From assembly GCA_027604685.1 (NCBI GenBank), contig JADHYX010000050.1, positions 1-64,000 on the forward strand: 64,000 nt of DNA, given 5' to 3'. The notes below the pieces were generated by a model. The model did no database searches, was not told where the DNA came from, and saw nothing but the letters and a program-made list of their open reading frames with translations. Both the position numbers and the translations under genes were made by a program. Numbering within the stretch: the first letter of the stretch is position 1; each line of letters opens with the position of its first letter. The stretch comes from Lobulomyces angularis (taxonomy: Eukaryota; Chytridiomycota; Chytridiomycetes; Lobulomycetales; Lobulomycetaceae). This document shows positions 33,780-46,226 of this stretch, one piece after another.

Positions 33780-36149
33780 ATGTTTTCAAATGAATGGTTT
33801 CAGAGGGAAGTAATTCGTCAACAAACTTTATTAAACAATCTTTGGAAATGGGCAAGTGACAATGGAAGTGACTTGACCAACATTTTTCCTCTGGTTTTGT
33901 ATGAAGATAATGAAATAAAAAGGAAGGTCATTTTAAAAAAATCCCTTCAACCCTTCGAGTTAATAGCTGTAAAATTTTCCTTCTCATTATACTGTTGAAT
34001 TAACAAATGTATTACATTTTTGTCCGCTGCAGTCAATACCAGAAAATATTTTATTATCTGAAGCAGCATCGAGAAATTCTCCAATTGGTAAAAAATTACA
34101 AAACTATTTAAACGATAATGATGACGAGAACTCAAAAAGCACTGTTAACTTTTACTTTAACAATATTCGAGCCGAAGGTTGAAATACTTTTTCGTTTTTT
34201 TAAAAACTTGCACAATTTTTCACTGCTTTCAATACCTTTTCTTCTTAGTTTTAAAGCATCACATTTTTTTTTATAGGTCTTCTTTTTATGATAACATATA
34301 TGGTTTATGAAAGGTTTGAAAATTCTAATTCATTTTGGAAGTATTATCTGGAAAGTTTACCAGAGACCTTCCCATCACTTCCATATTATTGGTAAATTTT
34401 TAAGCATATTTTCCTGTTAAAATTATTTACTGCAACATTAGGTCACCAGAAGAAATAGATAGATACATTGGTTCCGAAACTAATTTAGCAAAACAAATTA
34501 AAACAAGGTTAAAAATTCTAAAAGATGGACTAAATATTGTTCAGTTAGCATGCGGAAAAGAATTTATCAATAATACTTTGACCTGGAATAATTTTTTGTG
34601 GGCATACTCTGCAATCTCTAGTAGGGCATTTCCACTTTTGAAAGGACGCATTGATTCTAATGATGATAAGGTTTTTAATGAATCTATTAAGCCCGAAAAT
34701 AATGCCAAGAATCCAGAATGTTGTATGTGGCCAGTTTTGGATATGGTAATTTTAAAATACATATCAACATTTTCTTAAATCAAAAATCAGTGTGATCACA
34801 AACTAGATTATAAAATTGAGTGGAGCTCTGTTGCCCGCCCGGGATATGTTTCGTATATTGCTAGAGAAGACACGAAGTTAAACACAGAGTTATATACTAA
34901 TTATGGAGCAAAAGGAAATGAAATGTTTTTAGGGTCCTACGGATTTGTTCTGAAGGACAATCCTAACGATTACGTACTTAATATTTTTTCTATTTTTTTT
35001 TTTTTTAAGATTTTTTAAGGTTAAGGTTAATTTGCAAATATCTACAAAAGATGCGCTACTGGAAAAAAAAAAAAATTTATTAGAAAAATACAATATTCGT
35101 TTAACATCTCTGTTATTTGAAAGTGAGTCTGTTGAAATTGGTGATACGGAGCTGTTCAGAGCAATGAGAATTTTATGTTTGAATAGATGGGAAGTTTATT
35201 TAGCGGAAAAAAATGAACACGCTTTAGATTATGGAAAATCTACTATAAACATACGCAATGAGTTTTCTGCCGCTTCAAATCTCTATTATTTACTGGTAAA
35301 ACAATTTAAGTTGATTATCGAAGCTGTTGGTGAAAATCATAATTATGGCGATGCATTTGATAAAAATAAATTTTACCTTGGCAACATCTACTGCAAAGGT
35401 AATTATTTTTGTCGTCTCAGTAAAATAAATATACTTTTTTAGGACAGTTAAAAATATTAAAACATATAATTGGAAAAATTGTGTTTTACATGAAGAATTT
35501 TATAAAAAAAAAGGAAATCCCTATGGAAAAAATTTTTTTAAGCTTAAGTAAAGTTTTTGAGCCCATTAACTTTCAGGGTACAGTCTTATGTAACAGTAAT
35601 TTAAGTTTCAATACCAACTGGTTATCTTTTTTGAGCGATTTTATAAAAAATAATTTCACTGATGTGGATGAACCTATTGATGAAGATACCTTACTAATTT
35701 TGGTTATAATTTTTAAAAAGAATTTTGACTTTAAGGATTTTGTCAAAGATATTAACTTGAAAGAAGTGATGGAGTAATTAAATAAAAAAATATTTTTTTA
35801 TGAAAATGTAAAAAGTTATAAACTGTACTAAATTTTTATTTTTTTATAAAGCAGCGATTTGGAATCTGATGTATCAGATCATTTTGAATTTGACGTCAAG
35901 CCAGTCTTACAAATGTCAAAAGAATTTCTAAATGCCAGTACAAATATGGATTTAAAATCGAATGTAAATGATTTAGTGAATATAACAAAACAAGATTTTT
36001 TTATTGGATCATGCATCCTAGACACTAACGAAATCAATCTAAACTTTAGTTTTCATAAAACCTTAATTAATTCGCATATAGATTATTTAGAAGATGATAA
36101 ATTTTTAGAAGATTGGAAGACTAATGTGTATGGTGTAATGTTAAGTTAA
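33780..36149 (+). CDS. SET-domain protein-lysine methyltransferase, SETD3/RKM type
   Basis: Non-histone methyltransferase family with a split SET domain and a Rubisco-LSMT-type substrate-binding region. The start is the ATG at 33780. Visible blocks are ALQ-like entry segments (VILKKSLQPFELIAVSIPEN), the iSET region (FWKYYLESLPETFPSLPYYW, SPEEIDRYIGSETNLAKQI), FLWAYSAISSRAFPL, the SAM-binding block WPVLDMCDHKLDYKIEW, and LYTNYGAKGNEMFLGSYGFV, the family's N-Y-G-x-x-x-N-E motif. The usual Asn-His of D-x-x-N-H is Asp-His here. The C-terminal 350 residues are helical and divergent; the last intron ends in a NAGNAG acceptor. The substrate cannot be inferred. At least eight exons. Confidence 0.82.
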
Positions 36150-37642
36150 AACCGTATGGATGAAAATTTAATTTTTTTTTTTGTTAATTTTAAGTTGCTA
36201 AAAATAAAAAAAATTTAATCACTTAAAATTGTAACCACTTTCTTTTAAGTTACTTCATGAAAAAAATTGAGGAGTAATAGTGGAGTAATATTATTTTTCA
36301 GAAATACTATCGTAAAATTAACACTTTCAACGATAGAATGAATAAAGAATTTCTGTTAGAAATTGATAGTCAAAAATGCAATACCATTTCAATCAAATTG
36401 ATGTGAAAACGGAAGTAATAATTATAGCCTAATTATTATCTATAATTATGAATCAAAATCTTAAATTATCAGTTTCATTATTAAAACCATAATGAAAGAT
36501 GGTTGAAGAATTTTAAGTGACTTTATGAGGGGTAGAAACCATAGAAAATTGAAGCAAAATTAAAAATCAATAAAAATTTAATGATATCATAAATCTATGA
36601 TTTTAACTCATTTTTTATATCTGGAATTCTTATTACACTTTTATTTTAAAGGAACCAAAAATTTTTTTTTTTTTAAAAAGAGAATTTGACAGGATTTTGC
36701 AAGTTGATAAACATAACAAATCTGCAAAATAATATAAAAAAAATAAAGAATTAATTTTGCCTAAAATTAAAAAAACTATTTATTGTTAAAACCTAAAATA
36801 AGAAAAACTGTTTATTGTTCAAAAAAAAAAAGAAAAAACCAAATTTTTGTTTGTTTGCAATTGTAAAAATTAACTTCGTAATAACGTGTAAATTATTAAA
36901 AAATGAAAGTAGAAGAATAGAAAACAGCAAAATAACTCAAAATGAGGAGTTATTTTTCTCTCGAAACTTTCTAAATCGCACATTCACATCTTTCATCAAA
37001 ATGCTGTTTTAAGCAAGCCTAAAAAGTATGTTAAAAGTGAAAGCAATTTGATAAGCTTCACCTTTGTTATACACCCAAATCGGAACATTTTGATTTAAGA
37101 AAGAAGCAAAAATTATGGTGGAAATTTGCAGATCTGTGGGGAGACTTCTTTGAAAAAAAATGAAAAAGAAAAGAATTAAAAATTTCGATCAGTTTTTCGA
37201 ATCACACTTAATATTAAATAGGTTATAAAGTTCTTTCCATCCAAAAAGTAGCTAGATTGTTTGCGTTGAACAGAGATACCCATTTGTGGATTTTTTGAAA
37301 GTAAACAAATATAACTTGAACAAAAAAATAAAAAAAATACTAATAGATTATATTCTTATTCCTCTTTTCTCCTACTAAAAAATATTAAAGTCTTCTAATG
37401 AAAAAAAAAACAACAAAACAACAAAAAAAAAAAACAATAGAATAAGTTTAAGAAAAAAATAGTATAGATATAGAATTGGCAAGAAGTTGGAAAACCGAAT
37501 AATAAGGATGGTCCAAAAGATCCATACTTAATTTTTCTATAAATACTTGAGGAAACACTATTCAAAAATAATAAATATATAAAAGATTATAAAAGATTGT
37601 AAAAAATTAAAATTATAAAATCCACCTAGCTGTTTTAGAAAG
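36150..37642. other. Intergenic, about 1.5 kb
   Basis: Longest spacer in the window, upstream of the first lipase. Strongly AT-rich with many A and T runs. I saw no supported gene, RNA or repeat family. It may hold the lipase promoter. Confidence 0.5.
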
Positions 37643-38754
37643 ATGCTTCAAAAATTATTTACCTTGGCAGTTTTTACTGCTTCAATCGCTCTAGCAGCTC
37701 CTGTTGAAGAAGTCCTTTCTGTTAAAACGGATTTGGTCGAAAGAGTGGCTCCTCCTGTTGCAGATGCTACTCTTGTTAAAGAACTTTCTTTGATGCAAAG
37801 TTTTGCAGCTGCTGCTTATTGCAATTCAAAAAATTTAAAGAACTGGTCTTGTGTTGGGAGATGCTCAAAAACACCAGATACACAATTCGTAGTATCGTAT
37901 GGAAATACCCACTAACTATTTAAAAAAGATTTAACCCTTTTTTTCATTGTAGCTATGATACGTTATTAACAGATACAAATGGTTACGTAGCATACAACCC
38001 AAGTTTAAATGCTATAATTGTTGCATTTCGTGGAACTAATGGATTGAACAATATTATTGTGGATTTAGCTTTAAAATTGACTCAACTAGAAAACTATCCA
38101 TCAGGACATAAAGTACACGAAGGATTTCAAAATTCTTACAAGGCCGTTCGTAGTGATTTAAGAAGTCAAGTCCAAAAATTATTGAAGTTATATCCTAGTG
38201 CTCACATTAGGGCCATTGGGCATAGGTGAGGTTTTCAAATGAATGCTGTTTTTTTAATTTCCTTATAGCTTAGGAGGTGCGATTGCAACAGTTGCTGCTT
38301 TGGATTTAGCCTACTATTTTCCTCAACAAGCTAGTTCTCTAAAAGTATTTACTTACGGACTTCCACGAATTGGTAGCTCTTCCGTTGCCAACAAAATCAA
38401 CACCTTGTTCGCCAAAAGATTTTTCAGGGTTACCCATGAAACTGATTTAGGTAATTAATTTTTTTTTTCATTTTTTTTAACTTTATGTTTTTAGTTACAT
38501 ACATCCCAACTAGAAACTTTCAAGGAACAAACGCTTGGCAACATCCTGGTAGAGAATATTGGATCAATGGAGGTACAACTTTTGAGTGTGATGCAGCTAA
38601 CAACGAAGACCCAAACTGCTCAATTGGTCTAAGGGATTATGATGATTTAAATACACTTCCTTTAATGCTTACCTTGGTATTCTGGAAAACCTTTCCTGGT
38701 GATCTAGACGATCATGGAAATGGCTACTATAGTGCATTTGGTTCTAATTGTTAA
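37643..38754 (+). CDS. Secreted class 3 (Rhizomucor-type) lipase
   Basis: Signal peptide MLQKLFTLAVFTASIALAAP, then a short propeptide and the alpha/beta hydrolase domain. Conserved blocks are QSFAAAAYCNSKN, TPDTQFVVSYDTL, GYVAYNPSLNAIIVAFRGTN with the oxyanion-hole segment, HEGFQNSY, the nucleophile elbow GHSLGGA (split by an intron after His), FTYGLPRIG, VTHETDLV with the catalytic Asp, and WQHPGREYWINGG with the catalytic His. It ends in a Cys, as does its paralogue at 49067. Four exons. It probably hydrolyses triacylglycerols or esters outside the cell. Confidence 0.94.
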
Positions 38755-38970
38755 TTGAAGTTTTTTTTCATTGTTTACATTTATTGTAGTAGTAGAAATG
38801 TAGAAATTAAGTTTTTTTTTTATATTAAATATAAGTGTAAGTTTAAATCATAAGAAAAAATTTTATTATTCAAAAATTGCAACTAATGAAATAAAAGGTT
38901 TTTATTAAATAATAAATAACTTAAGAATAAATAAATAGGAAATAACAGTGAAAGGATAATCTCCTTCATT

Positions 38971-41900
38971 TTAAGAAGTAGTAATACAATCCAAATATCT
39001 GCTAAAATGCATAAAAACATTCTTTTGTAAATTTTCTTTGCATAACTCTTTGAAACGGGATTGGAATAAAACATTTCTAGTAACTAAACCGCCTCCCCAA
39101 ACAATACGTAAAATTTCTTTTAAATAATCTAGAATTAGCTGCTGTTCGTTGGTCAGTAACACTTCCTCCTTAAAAAGTTCAGCAGGCGTAGGCAATAATT
39201 GAAGAACCTGTTTACATAATGCTGATAAACCATCTTGAGCAAATTCTATAAAAAAAAAAAAATAACTCAATTTTTAATGAAAACTCATTTATACCATCTT
39301 GGTGGAACGGTCTTTTTAAAGAGTTAGAATTTTTGTTTGCACACGAAAGAAACACTAAGTTTATCACACTTAAATTTGAAAAAAGACTGTTTGAGAAATG
39401 AGAGCAACAAAACAAAGTATGAATTAACTCAGAAAAGTGTTGAAGATCCTCCCCTTCAATTAAGGCATTCTCAATAACTCCTGGACGTTCAACTTGTAAT
39501 TTTAATAGCCATCTTAACCAAGATATAGATAAGGTATAGTTAAACTCTCGAGTGTTACAAATTTGAATATAGCTTTGTGACCATTTTATCAACAATCCAA
39601 GATTTCCTATATTATTAGCTTTTCGGGTAAAAAAACTACGTTGAATAAAAGAATCATTCTCGACTATCAGTTTAAAGGTATAATTTGATATAAACTTAAG
39701 AAGAATTTCTTCATCAGAGAATAAAGTAAATAGGTTTTCTTTTGAAGACAAAAACCCATCCACTTTTGATATATCAATGATTTTGCCATAATTTTCATCA
39801 AATCCGAAAGATTTTATAACAGTAATAAAGGATGATAAATACTTTACAATCACAGAATTAATTCCAAGTTCAGGATCTGCTCGATAGGCGTTGAACAAGT
39901 TATGCAAAATTTTTAATAACAGAACGAAGTAATTTAATATCCACGTTTTTTGAATTGATACAATAGAGGAAAAATTGCAGCTTTCAATGATTTGTTCAAA
40001 ACGATTAACTAACACAGCTACGATAGAAGTAAAACTGTCCAACCAATTTTTTTTCCCAAACCGTCCGTGCCAGTTATTTTCAGCATTATTCCAATTGATA
40101 AAACATCTATGCAAAATTTGCAAAAAACTTAATGCCAGTGGATTTTCATGTTTCAATTCAATTGTTCCAGCACAGCTTTGAAAGTAAACCCATAAGCCAT
40201 GATGGGCAACCATATCTGCAACTGCAGATTTTATGGAGGCTACATTAAACAAAATTTGAAGTACCAGTTTGCGACAATGCAAGTCACTTAAAGGAGATTC
40301 AAAAAAACCCAGTAAAATATCTAATGCATGCCTTTTTTGACAAAGATCGAAATCTCTTCTGCACTTTAAGCCATCGTCGATCAGTTTTAAAATCCAGCTT
40401 CTTTCCTTTTTGCAAGCAACGCTGTTTGAGTAAAATAGATTGTAAAATAATGGTAACTCATCCAAAGGAAAAACTGGCCGCTGCAATAAGAACCTGTTGA
40501 TATCAGTGTACATAAATGAGTCAGGTTTGACAAGAATAGTCAACGATTCTGCTACAAAAATTGTAGAAATAGAGGGAATGATTTGAGGAGTATTTCTGTC
40601 TGTAATTGCATTTCGAAAGTTATTTAAGAGAACCAAAACTTGATTGCATTCTTTAAAATTCACTTTTTTTAACGCAACGAAAACTTTATCTAACGTGAAA
40701 TAACCAATTTTTCTCATGTTGGAATCTAAACTAGAAAGGGTAACAACACATAATCCTACAGAGTTAGATTGAATAAGTTGCTTAAAATCCAACTTGTTTT
40801 CATTATCAGCATCAATAACATGACATATGAATGGAAGTATGAAATTTGCGTCATACAAGACTTCTTTGTTCATAAAATCAAAATCTTCGCAGACAGTTGC
40901 ATTGAGATCAAAATTCTTCAGGCTTTTAAGCATTAAATTAGAATCTAAATTTGCAAAAAAATCGATATATATTGATCCGAGTGGTTTTTTTGGTGAACTT
41001 TGATGCAAAACAAAAGGTAGGCAACTCGCTCCAACCTCCCTTTCAAAAAGTACAAAAATTTTCATTAAAGTTAGATCTGAATCTGAAGTGGTGAAGTTGT
41101 AAGAAGATATGAGAATCGGAATTATAGTGGATTTGCAAGTAAGTATTGGATTTTTTTTCATGGTGCTGAGTACAAGATTCAAAACTACAGATTTTACTTT
41201 ATCGTTAGTGTCTAAATTTTGAAATTGGGAATGTGTTAAAATCATTTCCACCAAGGTATCGGGGGTGAAAATCACATTCCTGGTAAACTAAAAACAGAAA
41301 TTTTAATTCGAAATAATAAAATTAAATTTTTACCTGAAAGCTAAAATCTAGAATTGAAGTCAAAAAACTTAAAGCATCATTATCTAAAAACCTATTTTTT
41401 AATATTCTAAGGACTAATTTCTTTACAGTTTGTCTTTCCAAATCAGAGGCAAATAACGATTTACAAATTTTTAATACTTTTTTTTTTTTCATTACGTTCA
41501 CAACCATATTCAAACTGTAAAGAACGTCTTTTATTATAAAATTTATGTCATCTGTCAAACTTTTGGGGAGTACATCATTACGATCATCTAAAGTAGTTTT
41601 TCCTTCACTTTTGATAATCGAATAAGCACTTTCTAGTAGTTTCATTCCATTTAATAAGATATAAGCTAATGCTGCAGTTGAAACTTTTGAATTAGGGATG
41701 ACGAGATTATACACCTTAGCTATTTTCAGATAGTTCTTTAAACAATTCAAACATTCTTCCATAGAAGTTATATTTATATTTGCAGTGTTGTTGAATAGCT
41801 TTTTAGTAAGCTCTTTTGAATTAAACTTCCCTGCAAACAACACCATCACTTTGGCAATTAGTAAGTAAGACGAATTATCGAAGCTAAGGTCAACTCGAAC

Positions 41901-44900
41901 CAAATGATTTTGAAAATCTTCGGAAACACAATCAACTAAATAAGACACCACATCCAACTCAATTTTAGTGGCTGTTGATTTAAAAATAGTTTTATTATTT
42001 TTCTCTTCTGCAACACAATAAATAACAGAATCCAAAATTTCAAAAATTAGTAACTTTTCTAACTTCCGTTGCATATTTTTCATAATCCAATTCATTACGA
42101 AATTTCTTATTAAGTAAAAGTATTTAATTAACAACCCAAGAACTTTTCCTCTATATTCTGTAAAATTATTTATTAAAAAAAGGATACAGTGATCTTCAAA
42201 CACAATCGAGAGGTCTGCGTGAAAACAATTAGGTTCACTGTGTAAAATTCTGACATAATTGCGGTTGGAAAATGACAAGTTTGACTCAAGTAGCCTGTAT
42301 ATGATAAGTTCAAACTTTGAGCTACAAGCTTCCGCAGCAAAATAAGATTTCGTTAAAAGCGCAATGAATTCCAAATCCAAGGAAAAAGACTTTTTATGAG
42401 AAAGGATTAAAATTATAAGTTCTTCAATAATAGTGTAATGTTTAGGGGATTTAAGGCAACATTTGATTGAAGCTATTATTTCATTTAAGTCTTCGGTCGT
42501 AAAAAAATTGATATAACATTTAATTATAGCCAAATGTTTAAAATTGTTCACTTTTGAAGTTGCTAATTCGTTTAAGGAATGTAAAATCATTCGCTTGGCA
42601 TGCTTAATATATGCAGTCCAACTAACACAAGCTTTCACAAAGGATCCACTTTCAATGATAATAATTTTTTTGATGAAATAAGCAAATTCTAAAAAAATGT
42701 GCCGTGTTAGTAATTGAAGGAAGAAGAAAAAATTATACTTTCTGCAGAATCTAAATCAAACCAGTCCCCTTCATCCGCGAAATTATTTAAAAAAATAGGG
42801 TTCAATAGTATATATTGTTTTAATACTACAAACTTTTCAAGTTGTAATTTATACAGAATTAAGCAATTTTCAAATATGTTAATTATAAAATCGAAAATGA
42901 GATTGAGGTTGCATTGAATTCGATTAATGTGATTTAATTCGAAAAATATTAAACTTATTAAATTAAATGCACCATCAAAATGAATTTCATCCAATTTTTT
43001 AAATATTAAATTACGGAAATTTGAACTTTTCACAACACTATCAATATTTTGCTTACTGAATTTGAACATGCTGAAAAAATTTGAAATTAAAAAGTGTAAT
43101 GAAAATTTGCTTAAAAATTCGCTTATAATTTCAATTGTTTGATCATTATTGAAAATGAAATTAGAAAAATCTTTATAAAAGGTAAAAATTGAACCAGATT
43201 CAGGGTTTCTATTCAATATAAAGTTTGCGACGGAGAAGTGTTGATCCTGACGTTGTAAAATATTTAGTAAGAAAAAATTTAGTTCATGAATTGTCATGCT
43301 GTCTATTTCACAATCCTTTGAATTTAATACATTTTTTGGGTGATTAGGTTGGCAAAAATGGCCCAAATTTAAATACAACGTAGTTTTCAAATAAAATGAT
43401 CTTACGTAGTCTTTTGCACTCCAATTTCTTTTTGCAGACAACTCCCTGCAAAGAGCATGTGGATCATTGTCAACCACTGAAATAGGGATCTTAAAACTTT
43501 TTATTAGTTCTACAAAATACCTCCCAGAGGTTTGTGTTTGAATCAGAACTTCTGAGAAAACACTTCCAACAAACTTTCCTAAAACTAAATCATCTTTTTC
43601 CATTAAAACCATAAAAAATTCAACTGTTAACAAGGAAAAAGGAAATGAAGGGTTTGTTATTTTCCTATTTTCAATCAGGTTTTTTATATATTGAAGATGA
43701 TTTGTAGCGTCCTTTTCCTCTTTACTCAAAGTATCTGCTACGTTTGAACTTAAGATAGAAAGTTTGTCAATAGCAGAGTAGGGATCTTTGTAAAGGCTGC
43801 ATATCGTTTCATCAAATAATGTGATGAGTGAAGGATAGCTCCTCAATATAGTAATCCAAATGTGGACTTCAGAAGAGTTTTGATTAAAAATAAAACTTTC
43901 GGAGAGGTAGCATTTAATAATTTTTTCAATCAATGCAACAACAGCTTTGTTATTAGTGTTTACATAAAGGTTTAAAATACTTCCAATACAAGAAAAATTT
44001 GAAAAGGCTTAAAAATAATTAGAAATAAAAAATTATAATCTTTTACTTGACTTTTTCCACCAGTTTAAATCAACAACATCATCCAACAATTTTAAAATTT
44101 CCAACTGTATGTCACTGGATATTTCTAATAAATTAAGATTTAAAAGTTTTCCGTGATCAAATCTGCTTTCCAAAAGAGAATTTGAAAAATGCATTTTATA
44201 ATTAGCTAATAGTTTTAAAGAAACCAAGAAGACTTGATCATCCTCGTTTTCTAAGTTCCCATCCATTGGTTCAGCAACAATACTCTTCGCTTTAAAAAAA
44301 GTACTTTGCTTTCCTGCTTCTTGATGTTGAATGGCAATAATCATTTGAACATCTGGCATTCGCCTCCAAACTTCCTCTTGAACTCCTTGAAGAAACTTTT
44401 CCCATTCAAGATAGATTGTTGAATTAGTTTCAGTGTCACCACAAGCTACAGAACAAGATGAATAAAATTCTGTTTTCACTGAAGTAAACTTTTGAAAGCA
44501 TTCATTTAATACAGTAATTGTAATATATTTGACAGTTGAATTTGAGTGAGATAAACATTTAGTGAGTAAACTTTTATTGAGTGTGGGAGGTATAATATTA
44601 TCTGCTACAATGAAAACAGGGGGTGGAGAGGATCCTTGAAGAAACACATTTGCAGTATGCGCTGAATTTGATCCCATAGAAAAATTTTTTGGAACTGGCA
44701 ACTGTATAACCTTTGTACACAGCGCCATGTTGGCGGCCCATCGTTCACTTAAACGAGGATCAAATGATAAAGTAGAACTCATCCAATAACTATAAAAAAA
44801 AAAATATTTAAGTTTAAATATTAATTCTTAGTACGGTTGCACAAGTTCAGGACAAGATTCCAGTATTTTTAATAAAAGTTCTTGGTGATACTCATTGTCT

Positions 44901-46174
44901 GCAGGGGACAAACTGCGTATCAATCGAAGTAGAGTGGAGTTGTATACTCTAGGAGATTTCGAAGTTACTTCTTCATTTCCTTGCTTTAAAATATAAAAAT
45001 TTTTTACCGGAAGGTACCACCCAGCGTCTTGAAAACAAATACCGGTACCAGGAATAGTGCATAAGTAAAGGAGAAATTTATGAGTAAGAAAAGCTACAGT
45101 TGGATTTGCTGGCGAAAGTGAAGTTGCAATTGGGATGGAGTAAATATCTGAATAATTATTTCTGGTATATAGTTTGGTAATCTAAAATAAAATTTTTTAA
45201 TACACAGATTGTTATAAATCTCTTACAAATTCTAATATATAGTTATTAAAAAAAGAAATTTTAACATTTCTTTTTAGTGTGCCATCATCAATGACGTGTT
45301 CTTTTAACACATCAAAAAACTCCTCAACCACTTCATACACGTCGTCTATTAGGCCTTTGAAAACTCCACTGACAAGATCTTTTGTTTCTAACACATTTTT
45401 TTTAACATTGCAGTCTCCAAATTTAAGAAATGCGCATATGAATTTTATATATAACGTCCGTACATCTTAATAAAAAAAAAATAAATTATTGGTCATAATT
45501 TTATAAACCTTCGAGAACGCTTTTGCGCATGTTATCTTCCGAAACTATTGGCTTTTTCCTATATTTAAATAGTGGTATCAAGGCTTTCATTCCAAAATTA
45601 AAGTTTTCTTGTAAATCTTTAACTATACTGGGATGAAAAGTGGCTATAGCTACTAAAAGCTTCAGCGAGGATTGTATTAGGGGTATAACGTTGTTTGAAA
45701 GATTTCTGTACAAGGCGACAAGATCCTTTTTTATTATGTTTTTGCAAAGGAAGATTCCAGTTGAAATGTACTTATCATCATAGACCTTAATGACATTAAT
45801 TAACCGCGTCAAGGTGTTTATTATTATTCCCTCAATTCTAGTTATTTTTCGCTAAAAATTAATAGTATTTTATTCTTTAAAATTGGTTATAAGTTTCGAA
45901 TACTAACTTCTTGCTGAAAATTCCAAATTCTAAACAAATGAGGACTTTCGGGAAATTTAAGTAAGTACGCAGACAATAAATCCGCTTCTTTGGATATTTC
46001 ATAATCCACTACACCTCTCAATATGTTTGAACAAGTTCTCGAAAAAGAATCCAAGGCTAAAAAATACATAGTAAATAAAGCTTGCTAAATAAAAATAAAT
46101 TTACTGTTGAATAGTACTTCCACGTCATTCGAATTCAACCCCTCCTCTAGTTCCAATAAACTTAACACTTCCAT
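38971..46174 (-). CDS. URB1: Nucleolar pre-ribosomal-associated protein 1 (URB1/Npa1)
   Basis: Very large helical-repeat protein of early 60S pre-ribosomes. The start is the ATG at 46174 (MEVLSLLELEEGLNSNDVEV). About nine exons include 43933-42707, 42638-41322 and 41275-39250. N-terminal family blocks are SLKLLVAIATFHPSIVKDL, NPTVAFLTHKFLLYLCTIPG, NSTLLRLIRSLSPADNEYHQ, ILESCPELVQPYWM, and DPRLSERWAANMALCTKVIQ followed by LPVP. The rest consists of HEAT-like helices without a sharp motif, as expected. The last exon ends at 38971 with YLDCITTS. It is paired head to head with UTP25. Identification rests on the N-terminal Npa1 pattern, the size and the context. Confidence 0.85.
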
Positions 46175-46226
46175 CTCACAAAAAAAAAAAATTAAAAAAA
46201 AATTTAAAAATTAAAATACTAGTATA
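46175..46226. promoter_or_regulatory. Bidirectional promoter of URB1 and UTP25
   Basis: Only 52 bp separate the two start codons, so both transcripts must start within it or within the opposite gene's 5' region. It is an A/T homopolymer-rich tract (A10, then A7-8). Poly(dA:dT) tracts are known nucleosome-depleting promoter elements in fungi. Confidence 0.7.
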
